Shown here: piece after piece, positions 36,004 to 46,462 of the stretch
How positions within the stretch are numbered: position 1 is the first letter of the stretch
Layout of the letters: the number at the start of each line of letters is the position of its first letter
Assembly: GCA_032358165.1 (NCBI GenBank)
Contig: JAALGY010000041.1
Location: 2,294,001-2,358,000 of the forward strand
Reading direction: 5' to 3'
Length of the DNA stretch: 64,000 nucleotides
DNA from: Diplosphaera chodatii
Lineage: Eukaryota > Chlorophyta > Trebouxiophyceae > Prasiolales > Stichococcaceae
Notes under the pieces: generated by a model
Databases searched by the model: none
The model's input: only the letters and a program-made list of their open reading frames with translations
What the model was told of the DNA's origin: nothing
Position numbers and translations under genes: made by a program

Positions 36004-38986
36004 ATGGCTGCCTCAAGCAGGCGCAGCGCCGCGGCCGCTTGTTGGGCAGGACTGTTGCTGTTCTCTACAGCATGCAGTAGTGAGCAACAGCATTCGGTGT
36101 TGGAGGCTCACAAGAAGACCTTGCTGGACAGTGCGCAGCTGCTAGAGAGTGCTGCTGCACAGACGCAGTACTTCAGCAAGGACTTCCCGCACGGATCAGG
36201 TGCCACTGTGCGCTACGTACCGGATGGGCAGCTCACATGACATGTATCGCATACTCTAACGTTGAGCCGTGGCCTGAATCGAAGTATCTCAACCTGTATT
36301 CAGTTGGGGAGACGAGGCTGGAGAAGCATGACGATCTTGACTACGATGTCTACCACAATCTGTGGTCCGCTTCACTGACCTTCCCAAATCCATAGGGACA
36401 GGATCGAGCAGCAAGCACGAACACCCTTGTGACAGCCGTGTGACGCCTTGCAGTTCTGATGCTCTGCAGGTACCACAGTTCACGTTTCTATGGTATCCAT
36501 GATGCTGAGACGCTGCGGAACAACAGATCAGGCATTGGCGTGTCCATCAGCAAAAACCTGGGGATCGTGACGATTGCGGCCAAGGAGGCAGCAGCACACT
36601 ACCGCAACACCCAGGTTGCCACCTGTTCTTGTCATCAGATCCTCAGCACTCAACTGGCAGTCGTTCGGTCCGTGCTGATGCGGCTTGCATCAGGCACTCA
36701 GTGAAGCAATGCTACTGGATTGAAGTGGGTCACCGTTGGCCGAAGAGCAGCTGCAATGTGTCCAGGCTGTGTGGCTGGGCGGCACCACCGTGCTGATCGA
36801 CCAGCCGTACCCATCGTTTCCAGACAACATGGGCCACTGGGCGGAGGTCCTGGTGCCGCTGTACAACCTGCTGACGTCCGCCCAGTGGCGCCGCTCCCAC
36901 ACGCATGTGGAAACCATTGTGTTCGGCAACCTGCAGCGCTCGCAGCTGGATGTGAGCCTGTGATCCAAGCGGGGCTGTTGCACATGGTGCTGATGCTGCA
37001 CAACATTGTGCGAGATGTCATGCTGCTGCAGCCCTGCGCAGGTGCATCCCCTGTCAACATCATAGTGTAGGCGGCGGAGAGGCATGCCAATGCTTGCACT
37101 GGCTTGGCTGTGCAGAAGGTGGACTGGGTGTGGGAGATGCTGAAGCTGGTGTTTGCGCCGGCGACGCTGCCGGGGCAGGACCTGCCGCGCACCATCTTCT
37201 ACAACGACTTTGCGCAGGTGGACCGCCGGGAGTGGCTGTGCATCCAGGAGGCCATCGTCATCCACGACAGGCAGGCTGCTGGCCCACTCCATGTATTGGT
37301 GCAGAGCTTCATGGTGTGCTGGCTTCTCTGTGCTTGTAATTGAAAGATAAGGACCAGAGGGAGGAGTTCATTCAAGAGCATGGATCTTAAGATCGCACCC
37401 CGTTGCGCTGCGTGCGTGTGGGGTGAGCTTGAGTCATAACCATGCCACAGCAGCCGCTGCGGTGCCAGGCGTCTTGCCAGGCATCGCAGGATCTCGGGGC
37501 GCACCCCTGTAGAGCAGCATATGGCTCCGGCCGCTTGCTACAATGCTGCGCTCTGCCGCCCAGAGATCACATTCGTGGGTCCCATGGCACAATGCATCAG
37601 TGTCGAAGAGTGAGGCAAGTATGGCAAGCGCGGTGCTTTGGCACCACAGGTACACCCACCCGGAGGCGCTGCCAGGGTTCAGGACGCCAGAGCTGGGGCG
37701 CCAGTTTAGGGAGTCCGCCTACGCACGCCATGGTATCAAGATGCCCAGTCAGACACCGCAGACGATCACAGTGCTCACGAATGTGGGCGCAGAGCAGGTG
37801 CGCAATGAGATGCGCCATGCACACGCTCGACTTGGCGCAGCGCGGTGCATCTGTACCCTCTTTCGTGGGCAATATCCATGACATCGTGTACATGTAAGCC
37901 CGCGCTGTAAGGCTTCTGAGTAGGACCTGCCATCTCGGCAGGTGACGAATTTGGATGAGTTTGTCGAGGTCATGGACGATGTCGGTCGAGCCTTTGGGTA
38001 CAGGACACGGCCGCTGTCCATGACACTAGGTACAGAAGCCCACGATCCTCTGCTATGCTGGGGCAGGCAAGCCAGCTAGCTGCTGTTGATGTGATCAGCC
38101 AAATTTGCCATCTGATTCCTCGGCAGGTGCGCCGTTCTCGTCATTTGTGGCAGCAATGTCGCGCACCGGCGTGCTGGTGTCCCGCCATGGGCCGCACCTC
38201 GCCAACGTGATGCTCCTGCCGCCAGGTGCAGGTCGAACGGCACCCTTCGTTGTTCTGGGGCTGGTGGCACAGCTCAAAGGGTTGCAGTTGTCTGCTAAAA
38301 TAACCCCTCAGACATGGCGATGATGCAGCCGTTTTGTCGCGCTCACAGGAGCATCTGTGGTTGAGATGCTGCCGTACAACTGGCAGTGGGCAGGTATCTG
38401 TGAGTTGTACCGGAACATCAGGTGCAACTGCTGCAGCAGCCACCGCAGCAGTCCCTGTTTTGTGCTGCAAGTCCCACTGATAAGCTGTGCAAAGCTGGTA
38501 AAAAGTTCCCATCGTGCAGACGTGCATTTTCTTTTGTTGCAGCCGATCAGTGGGCGACATCCACCACGTCGCTTGGCGTGCCAACAGCATGCAGTGGGCG
38601 GCATACGCCTCACTGAATGACGAGATATACGGGTCCTGGACCGCTGCTGAGTGCGGGTCAAAGTGAGTGCACTCTCCAAACCCGAGCCTCTGTGGAGGCA
38701 GCATGTAGGGTTAGTTGTCTCACCTCTGCATGTTCACGTCATGCTACACATGCGTCGGCATGTCTTGTGACAGCTTGCCAGATCATCTGAGGTGTGGCTG
38801 TTTCTGCGCCACAGCTACTGCCTTGAGGCGCATGCGCGGGCTGGCATGATTGTGGACTCGGTCACAGTTGCAGAGCTGACCATGCACACGCTGAAGTCCG
38901 TGCGGGACAGCCCATTGGCGCCAGACCTGCGACCGTGGCCCGACGTGATGCTTGGCGGCAAACCCGCCCTATGGTGGCAGCGTTGA
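36004..38986 (+). CDS. GT61-like (DUF563) glycosyltransferase, secretory pathway
   Basis: The protein begins with a basic then hydrophobic segment (SRRSAAAACWAGLLLFSTACS), a likely signal anchor for the ER/Golgi. The first exon ends at 36199. Further exons lie at about 36285-36370, 36470-36613, 36731-36952, 37105-37271, 37650-37799, 37942-38030, 38128-38226, 38350-38392, 38543-38660 and 38800-38986. Family-like landmarks: YPSFPDNMGHWAEVLVPLYN, REWLCIQEAIVIHD, LDEFVEVMDDVGRAFGYR, GVLVSRHGPHLANVMLLPPG and ASVVEMLPYNW. The Met-Gly-His-Trp-Ala-Glu and His-Gly-x-x-Leu-x-Asn patterns are what I associate with GT61/EOGT-like enzymes, which add xylose, arabinose or GlcNAc. The end GKPALWWQR precedes TGA at 38984-38986. 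Several exon joints were not phase-checked. Acceptor and sugar are unknown. Confidence 0.65.
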
Positions 38987-39809
38987 GTTTACGGGGGAGC
39001 GAGGACCAACAATATGCGTTGCCTGTTCTATCTGCTGCAGTGATAGATGATGCATCCTGTACAACAGGGTTGCACCACCCAGAGGGACCTTGTGCCTGAC
39101 ATTTGCCGGCGTCATTGCGCACTTTGCAAGCGTTTCTGTGGTGTCTGCTGCATATGAGCTGCAGACCATTGTTGGCGCTGCAAGACGGTGCAGCAGGTCG
39201 TCAATGATCAGGTCGTTATTAGATGGTGGGGGATCGGCGATCATTTGACGCACTGCTGAACATCAGCGGTCACATCTGCATGTTCAACAACAGTAATCAA
39301 AGGTTAACAGAAGCTAGGGATATGAAGCCGACATCAACGTATATCTACGAGATAAGGTCACAACAGCTGCCTGCTTGTTGGAGGGAGTTGGAAGCTGAGC
39401 TGCATCTGCGGTACGGTTTAAATCCGAGCGGTGGACCCCCAACCCAACAGACTCATTGTTGCGCGCTCCCACACGTTGCACACTCTCTTAAGCCACCTAT
39501 CGACAACATACAACTCAACGAAGGTATGGCCCCACAGTGCAGAGCCTTCTGCACTTGCTGGTCTCGATCCTCGTGCGTCTGCCGACTGCTAATAATGTCG
39601 TCACAGCATGCGCTTCGACCGCTATAATTCTCAAGTTTGCAATGATATGGCATACGGACATATGTTTGCACATCCTGTTCGAAGCTAAGCTGTGTCGACT
39701 CCCGTTTGCGGCCTGCCGAACCCATGGTCGAACCCACGTGCATGTCTGGTACCTATGTTGGCAGTGCTCGACTGACGCTTGGTTGCGTGCGACGCGCAGG
39801 CCGGTCGTC
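38987..39809. other. Intergenic, nothing firm seen
   Basis: AT-richer than the genes. Short open frames on both strands lack splice support and protein-like composition. Confidence 0.4.
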
Positions 39810-40931
39810 ATGCGCTTCTCAACGGCAACACTCTGCCTCACGGCGCTCATCGCCATCGCGGTGTGCAGCGCGAAGCCAGCGGCCGCTGCTGCCTGCACCA
39901 GCAACACCGAGCCGGGCACCGTCTGCCGCGGCAGGGTCGGCGGCAAGCCAAGCAAGTGCATCCAGCCCATCCTCCCGACCTCCGGCCAGTGCCCAAGTGG
40001 CTTACTTCAGGTCGGCGACCGTACTCGATAGCTTCCGCTGCCTTTTTGTCCGCACGCACTTCAGCGTTTTGTCGCACGAACGAAGCGGCAAGCGCTTCGT
40101 ACATTGTCCTCGGGTGCAAAGCGCCGTTATTGCTGCGAAAACTTGTCCGTAACTAGTCTGTGCCCGCGCCTGTGGCTGTACACAGCCTGCATTGCACCGT
40201 TCTGTTGTATCCAAGAAACGTGCTTGAATTTGTCGCGTCAGATCGCCCATGCCATGACGCACGCGGTGTCACAGGAATTGTACCAAACGTTGATGGAAAT
40301 CACTATTGAACATCAATGTTCTTAAAGAGGTGCTGAAGCTCACATCAGAACACACGCGCCCGATGGCCCATGCGTTTGGCAGTCGCCATACTAAACCCTG
40401 AGAGCTTGCTCACAGTCTGTCCCTTGTTCGTGCCCGCAGATCCTGGCCCAGCTCGTCAACATCGACTCTGCGTCGCCGGCGGACACCTGCGCCGTGACAC
40501 CCTGCTGCGACAGCACTGTCTTCGGTCAGGTGGGTTGTGCACTCGATCTGCCGCGAAGCTCATGTTGCGGCGCAGGTGTTGGACTCGACGTCACGCCAGG
40601 CAGCGCTGGGCAGTCAATGTTGTCTGCATGACAAGATAGGAAATTCCAGAACAAGAAAAGGAATATCTATCGTGGTAACAGGCATTGATGCAAGCCGCCA
40701 CACTTTCACACCTACTGCTCGACCTGCCTGCAGAAAACCGAGTGCGTGACCGCCGCGGTCGGATGCATCGTTGACGCCAAGATTTGCATCGGCGGCGGCG
40801 TCGGGAGCTTGGTCAACAGTCTTGTGGGCGACTTGGATCTTCAGCTGGCCACGCTCACTCTGCCGATCGCAGCGGGAGGCGCTGCCGGCGGCGTGTTGGG
40901 TGGTGTAACCGGTGCAGTCGGCGGCAAGTGA
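39810..40931 (+). CDS. Small secreted Cys-rich protein with Gly/Ala-rich hydrophobic tail
   Basis: Three exons (39810-40010, 40440-40529, 40734-40931) join in phase 0 to a complete 162-residue protein. It opens with a clear signal peptide (FSTATLCLTALIAIAVCS) followed by an Ala-rich cleavage region. The mature part has ten cysteines, including a CC pair (TPCCDS), spaced through about 90 residues: ACTSN, TVCRG, SKCIQ, GQCPSG, DTCAV, CC, TECVT, VGCIV, KICIG. The last 50 residues are Gly-, Ala- and Val-rich, non-charged and amphiphilic (LPIAAGGAAGGVLGGV), ending GGK. No family recognised. The Cys layout with a hydrophobic tail recalls surface-active or antimicrobial secreted peptides, but it does not fit the eight-Cys hydrophobin spacing. 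Confidence 0.75.
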
Positions 40932-41388
40932 TCACACACCATATACTCTGACTCGCTGGCTAAAGTGCAAAGATTGATTCGTCATGTTATGTGCGTGCTG
41001 ACCAGTATGACTACCCCGTCGTGATCGCAAGTTGTATGCGCGACGTACACTTGATTCGATGTGCCTGAGCATGCTCAGCACCTCTACAAGAACAGGACAA
41101 GACCTTTGCGATTCGAAGGCTATATCTCAACTTTGATTATTACAGCCAGTATGTTATGCAGCTTGAATGCGAACGTGTAACAGCCCCTGACCCGAAACAG
41201 TGCCCAGCAGTTGTCGTGTGAACGACATACACATGGTCTTCCCTTACATATGCACGCAGTGTATCAGCTCGACTACTTTTTGATGCACGCTGTGCTCTGA
41301 CATTCCCAGCACACACGGTGATCACCCCCTGCACCTCAAAATAGTAGGCTCTCACTGTAGCTCTGCTTAGTCATCGGCACGTGCGCAT

Positions 41389-42033
41389 TTGCATGGTGCA
41401 AACCACAGGCTCAACTTCATTGGGCATGTCGTTGCCACCAATGCTGTCCCTCAATTCAGCACAGTCTTCTGCTTGGTGTTTGGACCTGATCGAGACCGCC
41501 TGCACCTGTGTGTGTCGGGCCTGCAGACTGGACCCCTGAAAATCAGCACCGGGCTTCCTGCATGGTGCAAGCACCAGGCTGCTGTCCTTGTTGATGAAAC
41601 TGTGAACAATCCAGGCCTCCAAGACCTGATGAAGCCGCCGAGAGCGCGCCGCTGGGAGTTGCCCATTGTCAGCTCAGAGAAGGCGCCTGAATGGGCGCCT
41701 GCAAGCGTCAAGTGGGGCGTCAAAGCTGGGCAGCAGCTGGGTCAGCACAAAATTGGCACCGTCCGGCACATGGTGCGAGTGCACGTCGCGTATATCAGGC
41801 AGCAGAGACCAGCAAGGTGTTTTGCTGTGCATGCAGAGGCCAAGGTCTCCTATCACAGCGGCGGGCACGTGCAGCAGCAGCAAGTTTACAGCGTGAGCAT
41901 GTTCTGCTTTGTACCGGAGCAGCTAACGTCGGTATCGGACGATGTGTACAATCACTTGAGCCAGGACGTGCGGTTACACACTCCGAAGGTGCTGGCAAAA
42001 GGCAGCATGTTCTGCGCAGCGAGCATATTTTAG
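41389..42033 (+). CDS. Orphan intronless ORF, unassigned
   Basis: A single uninterrupted frame of 214 codons, ending TAG at 42031-42033, in a window where neighbouring coding exons are usually under 200 bp. The composition is protein-like, with segments such as STVFCLVFGPDRDRLHLCV, VLVDETVNNPGLQDLM, RARRWELPIVSSEKAPEWAP and FVPEQLTSVSDDVYNHLSQ. No ATG opens the frame before 41629, so the full frame needs an upstream spliced exon, or the protein starts at 41629 (134 residues). No family recognised. The codon choice is less GC3-biased than VPS4 or CIAO1. Could be a transferred or transposon-derived gene, or one large exon. Confidence 0.4.
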   Translation: MHGANHRLNFIGHVVATNAVPQFSTVFCLVFGPDRDRLHLCVSGLQTGPLKISTGLPAWCKHQAAVLVDETVNNPGLQDLMKPPRARRWELPIVSSEKAPEWAPASVKWGVKAGQQLGQHKIGTVRHMVRVHVAYIRQQRPARCFAVHAEAKVSYHSGGHVQQQQVYSVSMFCFVPEQLTSVSDDVYNHLSQDVRLHTPKVLAKGSMFCAASIF

Positions 42034-42101
42034 CACCCCACCGAGAGGCACAGGGCTGCAAGTGGCATTTGGTTCTGACATCACAAGCACATTCGTTGAT
42101 C

Positions 42102-45100
42102 ATGTATGAAAGCATTGCGCTGCGGCAGGTGTCGCTGCTGGCGTTGCGGAGCCCCACTGGGCCCCTGGATCCCGTGGATGCGCAGCTGCAAACTCTGATC
42201 TCAGAGGACAATCAAAAGCATCCTACGGCCCAGGAGACAGCGCCGATTGTGCGCAGCGTGATTCAGGCTCTACGGCTGTATGCCTGCGTGTTCAGGTCGT
42301 CAGTGCGCAGGTGTGTTGTCATGGCAAGCGGCGCGGCCTCAGCTGCAGCACTGTCGACGCCATACATCATGCAGCCACTGCCGCCTGCGTGCATCTGTCG
42401 ACTGCGCAACCCCTTGTTGTGCATCCGCAGAGCTGTCAAGCAGTTGCAAGCAGAGCTCAAGGCCAGCAGCACTGCGAGCAGCGCCGAGGGTGTCAGCAAG
42501 GGCATCACAGCCGTGGTCCTTGATGTGTGCGGCGTCCTGAAGCACTTCGACCAGGTGGACCAGGCCTTGTACAGCCTGCCTCATGATGATTTCGACGCAG
42601 CATGCATGTTTCAACAGGGTGACAGTCTATGAAGATGGGCTCGCACCAATGCAGACAGGGCGCTCAATCACGTTGCCCCAGTTGCCAGAGGAGCTGCAGG
42701 AGGAGTTTGCCCTTGTGGGTGAGCAGCTGCGGAAAAGTGCAAGTGGAACAGTACGTTTCTCACAGCTGCGTCTCCTGTGGCTCGCAACATCCGTCTGGTG
42801 TGTGCTGACTGATGAGGATGGTCGTCCGCAGATGAGTTCCTCCTCTTCGAAGCAGACCGTGCGCTGATGAAGCTGTTGAGGTGACACCAGCATGATGGTG
42901 TTCGGGCCAATGCCATGCTGGTTGCTTCGGCGCTCGGGTGCTTCCCTGCAGACAGTCGGGATCTGGCTGTAGGTCTCTGGACAAATGCATGAGCGGCATT
43001 GAGGACAGCCAGCGGCCCATTGTGCCTGGCAGCTTCACAGACCTGTCGCAGGTGGCTGGTTCCCGATGTCAGACGGCCTCGACTTAGTGTGGAAGCCGGG
43101 CACTATGCGACACCCTGCGCCTGTGACCTGTACCTAATTGCACCCTGGGATTTTCCAAACCATCCTGCATCATGTGGGCTCTTGACCTTGAAGGTGCCCG
43201 AGCGCCCAGACAGCGCGACAATGCGGCGGTCGCCCAGCGAATTGGCCCGAGCGGCGCGTGCCCTTGCACTCTCACAACAAACAGCATCGGCTGCAAAGCT
43301 GCGGCAGGGGCCAGACGTTCAGGCGAACGGGCAGCAACAGCCCCTGGCAGCGTTGATGGCAGCCCCCGCCGGCAGCAGCACGCATGATCAGCATCCTCTG
43401 CAGCAGTCGCCAGAGCTGCAGCAGGCCCGACATACACTTGGGTCAGCTGTCCTTGCTCTCGAGGTATGTCATGCTCACAGCATTCCGCACTCCTGTCCGC
43501 TGCAATGACTGCTCGAATGTGCGGAGTCACCCTGACGACCTGCCATGCTGCAGGATGCCAGGTCAGCTCAAGGGTACTGGGACTCGGTCATCAGGGAGAA
43601 TGATGAGCACAGCAATGAGGCGTTCACATACAGGCTCAAGCTGCTGAAGCGCAATGTGCGGCAGGCTGTCAGGTAGCAGAACTGCATGTTCTTATGCCAT
43701 ATCGACCTGTGCAGCTCGGTTGCAATTTGACCGAGTCACAGGAACGGTTGGCATGAAGCATCTGTTGCGCGTGCCTGGCATGCCCTAAGTGTTGGTGATT
43801 ATATGCTCAAACGTATGCCTGCAGGTTGGCACCGAAAACGGAGCGACCATCACAGTGGTTTGCAGATCTGGTTGGAGCCACGGTGGCGGCGGTGGCCATG
43901 GGAGTGGCATGCGCCACCATTGTGTTTGCGCAGCTGGCCACCAAAGGTACCCAGATGCTGCTCTGGTTTCCCTGCAAAGTGACCTGCTGCATGACATGCA
44001 GTCCAGATGCTGTTCTGTAACGAGTTCATGATCTGAATGCAGGGACGCGCTACACATTGGTGTTCTGGTGAGCGATGAAGGGTGCTTCTGAATTACTGTG
44101 AATCGTGCTGGTGACAAAGTGATCAACACAGCTGACAGTGCTGCGTTTGCTGATGCAGCATCATTCTGGTAAGACTTGACAGACATATCTATGCATCTAC
44201 TCATGTAGGGAGCCATTGCAGGGACGTGAGCTGACTTGTGGTCCATGTGACGTTGCAGATTGCTGGATACGTTGTCAAGGTGCACACTGCTACATGCGCC
44301 ATTGAATTTTCGCGATGAACCAGTCCCGACAGTCAGTTTACAATTCATATGATATTGACGCACGCGGTTTCGTCTGCAGGACCGCATGAAAGAGTGGGGC
44401 AAGCGGTACCTGGAGCCATTTGGCAGTTCCATTGGCATCCGCTTCCCTGATCGCATCCGCAAATTGCATGACTACACCGGCAAGGTCTGCCTCGGTTGTG
44501 GATGTCCTGGTGATCATGCCTGCCTGGCCCACCGACCGTTATTATGTCAAGTCCCCCCAAGTGCGGGACCATCATACCAGTGCCTGTTGACACATGCAGG
44601 TGGTTGGTCGATGTGAGGAGAAGGCGGATATTGTTGGGCCTGGCAGCGTCCCGCAGCTTGTGGTACGGTAGTCCTTGCACATGTGCCGGTGCCACTTGCG
44701 CTCTGCAGCTTGGTTGGCAGGCGATGGCTTGGTGGGTGATGATGTGCATGGCTGTGTGACACCTGCCGTCAGCTTGCAGCGTGACACACGGCACTCCGAC
44801 AAGGGGCCGCTCAGGAGCCGCCACCCTGCGGTCCAGCCAGAGCGCGTCATCCGCTACAAGTGCGCACTTGTACATCGCAGGTCGTGCCTGCAGTCGTGCA
44901 TGTGCAAATCTGCTGGTCCAGAATTCGCCGTTCGTGGCATCAAGGCAGCCCGCCACGTGCAAGTGCATAGTAACATGCCAGTGGCATGCGTGGGGCAGGG
45001 ACAAGCCTGCTGCATAGACGGTTGGCTGCAACACGCCGAGCTGGGTGCCTGCAGGAAGCGTGTCACGGTGCGCTGGAGCAAGCTGGGGCAGCAGCTGCAG

Positions 45101-46239
45101 CACACCAGCCCGCAGGACGGCCTGGACGACGTCATGGTGCTGGACCTCAGCTACCTGTGCCAGCGCATGCAGCCGCCGGTGGAGACGCACCACCAGTGCG
45201 CATTCCGGAAGCACCTTCTTGATCTTGACGCACCCTCCTGCATAGCTTGTCGAATATCTCAGTAGGTGCTGGGGGCGGCAGGCAACCACCATATCGCGTT
45301 GCTCCGGATGACAAATTCCCCTGAGCACGGTGGAGCTGTCTGGTTTGCAAAAGTTTACCGTAGTATGGGCCTCTCAGGTCTGTCTTCCTGCTACGTGCGC
45401 AGGCTGTGGACCACCGAGGAGGGGCGCTTCGGCGTGCAGAAGGTGCCGTGCGCGCGCACCTACCACATCAACGTGCTGCTGAGCATCAAGTCACTGGCAC
45501 ACGGCGCCGACGACCGCTCCATGGTGCTGCAGCGGTGCGTGCTGCAGATCCTCCCCGCTTCGGAATGCATTCAGACTCAGGAACCGATGGAAGACTGTGT
45601 CTCCTGTGCCGCTGCTGCCTGCTGTGTCCAAAGCTGGCTGCCAGTGCTCTGCAAGCACCTCCTTGCTGGGCTTTCTATTCGTCTGATGAGGCATCACCAC
45701 ATGAGGCACACTGTCTGCCCTGCGCTGGAGTTTGAAGGGCGAGGATGGGTTCACAGCCAGCAGCGTCCTTGCGCAGTGTGCGGGTAGTCATGGACAGGGC
45801 CTCCGGCATCAAAAGGCTGGAGACCGACGACACGATGGAGCTGCACATGCACAAGGCGGTGCCGCTGCGGCCTGCGGTCAACCGGTAGGGCTTTGGGGCG
45901 CGGCATGGCCTACTCACAACAACTGCCTTGTGTTGTGGGAATCAATCACTGAGGGTACATGAAGTGAAATTGATATGTTCTTCCTGAGATTGATCTGTTG
46001 TTCTTGCACTTGATAGGATGGAGCGCATAAGCGTGGTGGCACTGAATGGGCTGCGCACCAGGAGCAGCAGGGTCAATGCCAGCCTCCTGGTCAGCGGGAA
46101 CGGCGAACATACTAGCGGCAGCAGCGATGCCAGTCCCAGGGCCGCGGCCGGTGTCATGCAACCACCGACGGGTAGCTTCAATGACCTGCCTCAAACAGCC
46201 ACAGATGGTCAGCATGGGGGGTCTGCAAGACTAGCCTGA
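42102..46239 (+). CDS. Multi-exon membrane protein of unknown function
   Basis: First exon 42102-42295 (MYESIALRQ to RLYACVF) joins in phase to 42431 onward (AVKQLQAELKASS). Later exons include pieces near 42630-42750 (LPQLPEELQEEFALVGEQL), 42825-42880, 42905-42970 (NAMLVASALGCFPAD), 43190-43463, 43553-43674 (WDSVIRENDEHSNEAF), 43826-43947, 44044-44066, 44159-44168, 44384-44484 (MKEWGKRYLEPFGSSIGIRF), 45049-45180, 45403-45535, 45783-45886 and 46017-46239. Exon 43826-43947 encodes a transmembrane helix (LVGATVAAVAMGVACATIVF). Then TRYTLVF joins through a 10-nt exon to CIIL and DRMKEWGKRYLE. The first third is cytosolic-looking and helical; the C-terminus is polar. I recognise no family. It may be two genes, but the phase-consistent run 43553-44484 supports continuity there. 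Confidence 0.5.
44159..44168 (+). other. Candidate 10-nt microexon
   Basis: It is flanked by a GATGCAG acceptor and a GTAAGAC donor. Using it restores frame between the exon ending TRYTLVF (phase 2) and DRMKEWGK (phase 0), adding codons for CIIL. Skipping it brings a TGA into frame almost at once. Confidence 0.55.
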
Positions 46240-46462
46240 ACAGCCTGTTGCTGCTTGTTGGGGCCTAGCAAGTGGGCCAACCTACCTGCTTCCATTGCCT
46301 CCTGCTACTTCTCGTGATCTGGCACAATCTCAAAGTTTCATCTGATGTGCAGCGCCGTCAATGCCGCTCTGCAGCTCGCAAAACGGAGTGCAGTGTATAG
46401 TCACGATACAAGCCTGCGGTGCATGCTCTGAGTTGCGCTCTCGGTGCTGGAGCAGCACGATC

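Noticed and set aside
39810..40931. Hydrophobin
   Set aside because: There are ten cysteines, a single CC pair and the wrong spacing; hydrophobins have eight with two CC pairs.
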